DNA of 9,661 bases from an uncultured Bacteroidales bacterium. Lineage in GTDB: Bacteria; Bacteroidota; Bacteroidia; Bacteroidales; UBA932. The notes beneath the pieces were generated by a model, which was not told where the DNA came from, made no database searches, and saw only the letters and a program-made list of their open reading frames with translations. Where the stretch lies: the NCBI GenBank assembly GCA_905235775.1, contig CAJOMY010000060.1, positions 1 through 9,661 on the forward strand, given 5' to 3'. The position numbers were made by a program, and so were the translations under genes. Below, in pieces: positions 6,388-9,661 of the stretch (the stretch's first letter is position 1; the number at the start of each line of letters is the position of its first letter).

Positions 6388-9021
6388 ATGAGAATCAAGA
6401 TGCTATTGCTGGGCGGCCTGGTCCTGTGCCTGTCCGCCTGTGTCCGGCAGATGATTCCTTCGGAGCCTGCCGTTCCGGAGGATCAGCTTGCGCAGACGGA
6501 AGAACGTTATTATCCGGGCAGGATGACCCTACTTGTCACCGAAGAACTCGCCGTCCAACTGGAGCGGCGCATGGATGACGAGGGCTACGTCGCAGGCATG
6601 CAGACCAAGGCTCTTTCCTTCCCTTTCGACGAGATGGGCATTATCCGGATGCGGCGCCTGTTCCCGGAAGCCGGCCGCTTTGAGGCCCGTACACGTGCCG
6701 AAGGCCTGCACCGCTTCTACGTTGTCGAATTCGACCCGGCGCAGTCGCTGACCAAGGCCGGGCAGGATTTTTCCGCCATCCCCGGTGTGGAATCCGCCGA
6801 ACCGAATCCCCGTATCCGGCTGGTCGGCGATGCGGAGCCTGTCGCCTATGCCACGGACACTCCGGCAGCTCCGGCAGCGGCCATGCCTTTCGACGACCCG
6901 CGCCTGCCGCAGCAATGGCACTACTATAACGACGGTACGGCCGTCAGCGCCCTGAGCGGCTGCGACATCAATGTATTTCCCGTCTGGGAGAACTATGTGA
7001 CCGGCAACCCCGACGTCGTCGTCTGCGTTGTGGACGGGGGTGTGGACTATGAGCACGAGGACCTTGCCGAAAACATGTGGACCGATCCGGACGTCAAGGG
7101 CCGCAAGGTATATGGCTACAATTTCGCCAACAACAGCTCTCAGATTGTGGCCGAAAGTCACGGTACACACGTGGCCGGAACGATTGCCGCCGTCAACAAC
7201 AACGGTATCGGCGTCAGCGGTGTCGCCGGCGGTGACAAGGCGGCCGGACAACCCGGTGTCAGGATCATGTCCTGCCAGATCTTTGGAGAGGGAGACGGCA
7301 GCGGCGACGGTGTACAGGCCATCAAATGGGGCGCCGACCACGGCGCCGTAATCTCCCAGAACAGCTGGGGTTATGTGGATGTAGACACGACTCCCGCCCA
7401 CTTGAAGGCGGCCGTGGATTATTTCAACAAATATGCCGGTCTGGATGAAAACGGCAACCAGGTCGGCCCGATGGCCGGTGGCGTGGTCATTTTTGCGGCC
7501 GGCAACGAAGACCGGAACGTGAGCAGCACCGACTACGAAGGCATGATCACCGTCGCTTCCGTGGGTGCCGATTTCCGCCGGGCCTATTATTCCTGCTACG
7601 GCGACTGGGTGGATATTTCCGCTCCCGGCGGGGACGTCAAGAAAGGCAATCAGATCCTGAGCACCCTGCCGGGCAACAAATATGGCTATTACCAGGGTAC
7701 TTCCATGGCCTGTCCGCATGTGTCCGGCGTGGCGGCCCTGCTGGTCTCCCGCTACGGAAAGCTGGGATTCACGGCCGAAGCCCTTCGCAAGATGCTGCTG
7801 GAGAACACGACGGACATCAGATCCTACAATCGTTCGTTCGGTATGGGGAGCGGACTCGTGAATGCGTATAAGGCCATTGCAGGATCTGGCGGGAAGGCCC
7901 CGGATCCGGTCACGGACTTCAGCGTGTCCGCACAATCCAACCGGGTTTCCTTCAGCGCCGTCATTCCGGCGGACGAGGATGACGTCAAGCCCTCGTCTAT
8001 CATCGTCTACTACGACAAGACAGAGGGTTTCGATCCGGCGGACGCCATGTTCGGTGTCTTCTACGTTGGGGATGCGAAGGCCGGCGACACCCTGCAGGGA
8101 GTCATCACCGGTCTGGACTTCAACGCGGATTACTATTTCCGCGCCGCGGCCTGTGACCTGGCAGGAAACACTTCAGCTCCGACAGCCGCATTCCATGCCC
8201 GGACGGGCGCCAACAGCAAGCCGGTCATCACCGTGGACGGACCGACAGAGTTCCAGCTGAAATCCCACGAGACGGTTTCGATACGCTTCACTTACACCGA
8301 CCCGGACGATCATTTCATGAACATCGTCCTGGAGGCGGCATCCGAGGCGGAGGTCCTGGACACGCTCGACAAGAGCAGGCCCAAGGTCGATATCTTTGCC
8401 GTGCGGGCTGATCCCGGTCAGTACAAGTCCCGCATCGTGGTGACGGACATCTACGGCGCCCAGACCACACAGGTCTTCTCCTACTCCATTCTGGAGAACC
8501 ACAAACCCGAGGTGGTCGGGCAGATTGGCGACCTGACGTTCGGCACCCGCGGTGCCGTGCTGGAGCTGGACGAGGCGGACTACTTCACCGATGCCGACGG
8601 CGAGCCACTCACCTATACGATTTTGAACAGTGACGAAACCGTGGCGAACATCAATTATTCCCGGGGTGTCTTTTACGTGACAGCCTTGGGCCTCGGCTAT
8701 TCCACTGTGACGGTCACGGGCACGGACGCCCGTGGAGAGCAGGCAAGCCAGCAATTCCGGATCCTGGTCCGGGAAAGCACGGAACCGGTCGACGTCTATC
8801 CCAATCCGGTACGGGACGTGCTCTACGTGCGGACCGGAGAGGCGGCCTCCGCGCAGCTGAAGCTGGTCAGCGTGACCGGAGCCACCGTTTATGAGAACGA
8901 GTTGACCATCACGCCGTTCGAGCCCGCCCAGGTGAATGTCCGTGATCTGGCGGCCGGCAACTACACCGTCGTCCTCGATTATGCGGGACAGGTGATCAAA
9001 AAGACGATCGTCAAACTGTAG
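6388..9021 (+). CDS. S8 subtilisin-like protease with T9SS C-terminal sorting domain
   Basis: An 877-residue subtilase. The N-terminus is a lipoprotein-type signal (LCLSAC, lipid site Cys18; M5 is an alternative start). Residues about 40-147 look like a fervidolysin-type prodomain. The catalytic domain (about 170-500) has all key residues: Asp216 in VVDGGVD, His258 in ESHGTHVAG, oxyanion Asn373 in FAAGNED, and Ser439 in QGTSMACPHVSG. Then come an FN3-like module (about 505-606, with the strand DYYFRAAACDLAGNTS), an Ig-like module (about 611-703) and a cadherin/dystroglycan-like module (about 706-795, with DYFTDADGEPLTYTI and VTVTGTDARGE). The end (about 798-877) is a type A T9SS sorting domain: VDVYPNPVRDVLYVR, LAAGNYTV and the terminal KKTIVKL. 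Family knowledge says such domains direct export across the outer membrane and are then cleaved for surface attachment or release. It is tightly linked to the unknown gene upstream and, 5 nt later, to a PorV/PorQ-type gene. Active protease is near certain; substrate unknown. Confidence 0.95.
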   Translation: MRIKMLLLGGLVLCLSACVRQMIPSEPAVPEDQLAQTEERYYPGRMTLLVTEELAVQLERRMDDEGYVAGMQTKALSFPFDEMGIIRMRRLFPEAGRFEARTRAEGLHRFYVVEFDPAQSLTKAGQDFSAIPGVESAEPNPRIRLVGDAEPVAYATDTPAAPAAAMPFDDPRLPQQWHYYNDGTAVSALSGCDINVFPVWENYVTGNPDVVVCVVDGGVDYEHEDLAENMWTDPDVKGRKVYGYNFANNSSQIVAESHGTHVAGTIAAVNNNGIGVSGVAGGDKAAGQPGVRIMSCQIFGEGDGSGDGVQAIKWGADHGAVISQNSWGYVDVDTTPAHLKAAVDYFNKYAGLDENGNQVGPMAGGVVIFAAGNEDRNVSSTDYEGMITVASVGADFRRAYYSCYGDWVDISAPGGDVKKGNQILSTLPGNKYGYYQGTSMACPHVSGVAALLVSRYGKLGFTAEALRKMLLENTTDIRSYNRSFGMGSGLVNAYKAIAGSGGKAPDPVTDFSVSAQSNRVSFSAVIPADEDDVKPSSIIVYYDKTEGFDPADAMFGVFYVGDAKAGDTLQGVITGLDFNADYYFRAAACDLAGNTSAPTAAFHARTGANSKPVITVDGPTEFQLKSHETVSIRFTYTDPDDHFMNIVLEAASEAEVLDTLDKSRPKVDIFAVRADPGQYKSRIVVTDIYGAQTTQVFSYSILENHKPEVVGQIGDLTFGTRGAVLELDEADYFTDADGEPLTYTILNSDETVANINYSRGVFYVTALGLGYSTVTVTGTDARGEQASQQFRILVRESTEPVDVYPNPVRDVLYVRTGEAASAQLKLVSVTGATVYENELTITPFEPAQVNVRDLAAGNYTVVLDYAGQVIKKTIVKL

Positions 9022-9026
9022 GAACC

Positions 9027-9661
9027 ATGAAAAGAATCCTGTTGACTCTCGCGGCAGTTGCCGCATCATTGTCCCTTTCTGCACAAGGGGTCAACTTCCT
9101 GAATATCAACCCTGATCCTGTTACGACTTCGCTTGCCGGGACGGGTGTTGCCCGCACGGCCGGCGCTTATGCGCTGGAAAACAATGTCGCTGCTGCTGCG
9201 CTGGACAGTCCGCGGATGGCCCTGGCAGCCGGTTTCGGACTCTGGCAGCCCATGGCGGCCGGTGTCAAGCTCATTTCTGCCGCAGGGTATTACCGCGTGA
9301 CGGAGAGACTGGCCATCGGCCTCCAGTTCAAGGACATGCTTTACGGCTCGTATGACATTGTGTCCGCCGACGGACGGGTTCGGGACAAATTCCGTCCCGG
9401 CGAGATGGCCATCGGCCTGGGCGCGGGCTATCGGCTGGCCGACGACCTGTCGGTCGGCGTGTCCCTGCGTTTTCTCTCCTCTTCGCTGGCCGCTGACGCC
9501 AAGGCCTCCGCTTTCGGCGCCGACATCGCCTTGAAATATGAGAATGACGGCTTCCACGGTGGCCTGGCCGTGTGCAACCTCGGCACGCCTGTCAACTATG
9601 GTGGTGACAATTACGCGCAGCCAGGCATCGTGCGGGGCGGCGCCGCCTACTCCATCGCCGG
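9027..9661 (+). CDS. PorV/PorQ-family outer-membrane protein, 3' end beyond window
   Basis: The frame is open from ATG 9027 to the window end (211 codons, no stop), so this is a 3'-truncated gene. A signal peptide (MKRILLTLAAVAASLSLSAQ, cut near residue 19) leads into FLNINPDPVTTSLAGTGVA (24-42), matching the start of PorV/PorQ-type barrels, where a short FL.I..D motif precedes a G.GVA turn. The rest alternates amphipathic beta-strands with glycine-rich turns (MAIGLGAGYRLADDLSVGVS; FHGGLAVCNLGTPVNYGG), as expected for a 14-strand FadL-like barrel. PorV binds T9SS cargo sorting domains and shuttles them to the attachment complex; PorQ has a related surface role. Location 5 nt after a gene for a T9SS cargo protease supports this family. 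The usual N-P-A motif after the GVA turn appears here as NNVAA, so it may be a divergent paralogue. PorV versus PorQ cannot be decided from this partial sequence. Confidence 0.72.
   Translation, partial: MKRILLTLAAVAASLSLSAQGVNFLNINPDPVTTSLAGTGVARTAGAYALENNVAAAALDSPRMALAAGFGLWQPMAAGVKLISAAGYYRVTERLAIGLQFKDMLYGSYDIVSADGRVRDKFRPGEMAIGLGAGYRLADDLSVGVSLRFLSSSLAADAKASAFGADIALKYENDGFHGGLAVCNLGTPVNYGGDNYAQPGIVRGGAAYSIA

Noticed and set aside
1..9661. Mobile elements, CRISPR arrays, tRNA or rRNA genes
   Set aside because: I found no transposase or integrase motifs, no terminal inverted repeats with target duplications, no regular spacer-repeat pattern and no tRNA-like cloverleaf. The window is a compact run of intact co-directional genes.

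Overview
The window is from a Bacteroidota genome, most likely a Bacteroidales lineage with fairly high G+C in its coding regions (roughly 55-60% by eye). The evidence is a SusC/SusD outer-membrane pair, several Bacteroidota-type lipoproteins, a subtilase ending in a type IX secretion (T9SS) sorting domain, a PorV/PorQ-type barrel protein, and start codons preceded by A-rich sequence rather than clear Shine-Dalgarno sites. I cannot fix genus or species from sequence alone. All six genes are on the + strand.

Region 1 (1-156) is AT-rich non-coding leader DNA. It holds a near-perfect inverted repeat (79-110), an overlapping candidate Bacteroidota promoter, a 9-bp tandem direct repeat and a possible 16-codon leader ORF.

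Region 2 (157-5696) is a nutrient-uptake operon: a SusC/RagA-type TonB-dependent transporter, a SusD/RagB-type lipoprotein lid, and a third lipoprotein with a Calx-beta-like fold plus an unrecognised C-terminal domain, in the position where surface glycan-binding (SusE/F-type) proteins usually lie. Gaps are about 20 nt, and a strong 12-bp stem-loop terminator (5663-5696) closes the operon. No glycoside hydrolase, sulfatase or regulator is visible, so the substrate class (glycan or peptide) cannot be read from the window.

Region 3 (5718-9661) is a second, tightly packed set of three genes with gaps of 7 and 5 nt. It encodes a secreted 220-residue conserved-looking protein of unknown function, an 877-residue S8 subtilisin-like protease with a complete catalytic triad, Ig/FN3-like modules and a C-terminal T9SS sorting domain, and a PorV/PorQ-family outer-membrane protein that runs off the window end. 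PorV-type proteins shuttle T9SS cargo at the outer membrane, so protease and barrel protein may work together. The protease also carries a lipobox at its N-terminus, an unusual combination.

A reasonable but unproven overall reading is a cell-surface nutrient-harvest locus: a secreted or surface-attached protease next to a SusCD importer, possibly of the RagAB peptide-uptake kind. The terminator between the blocks means they could equally be independent neighbours.
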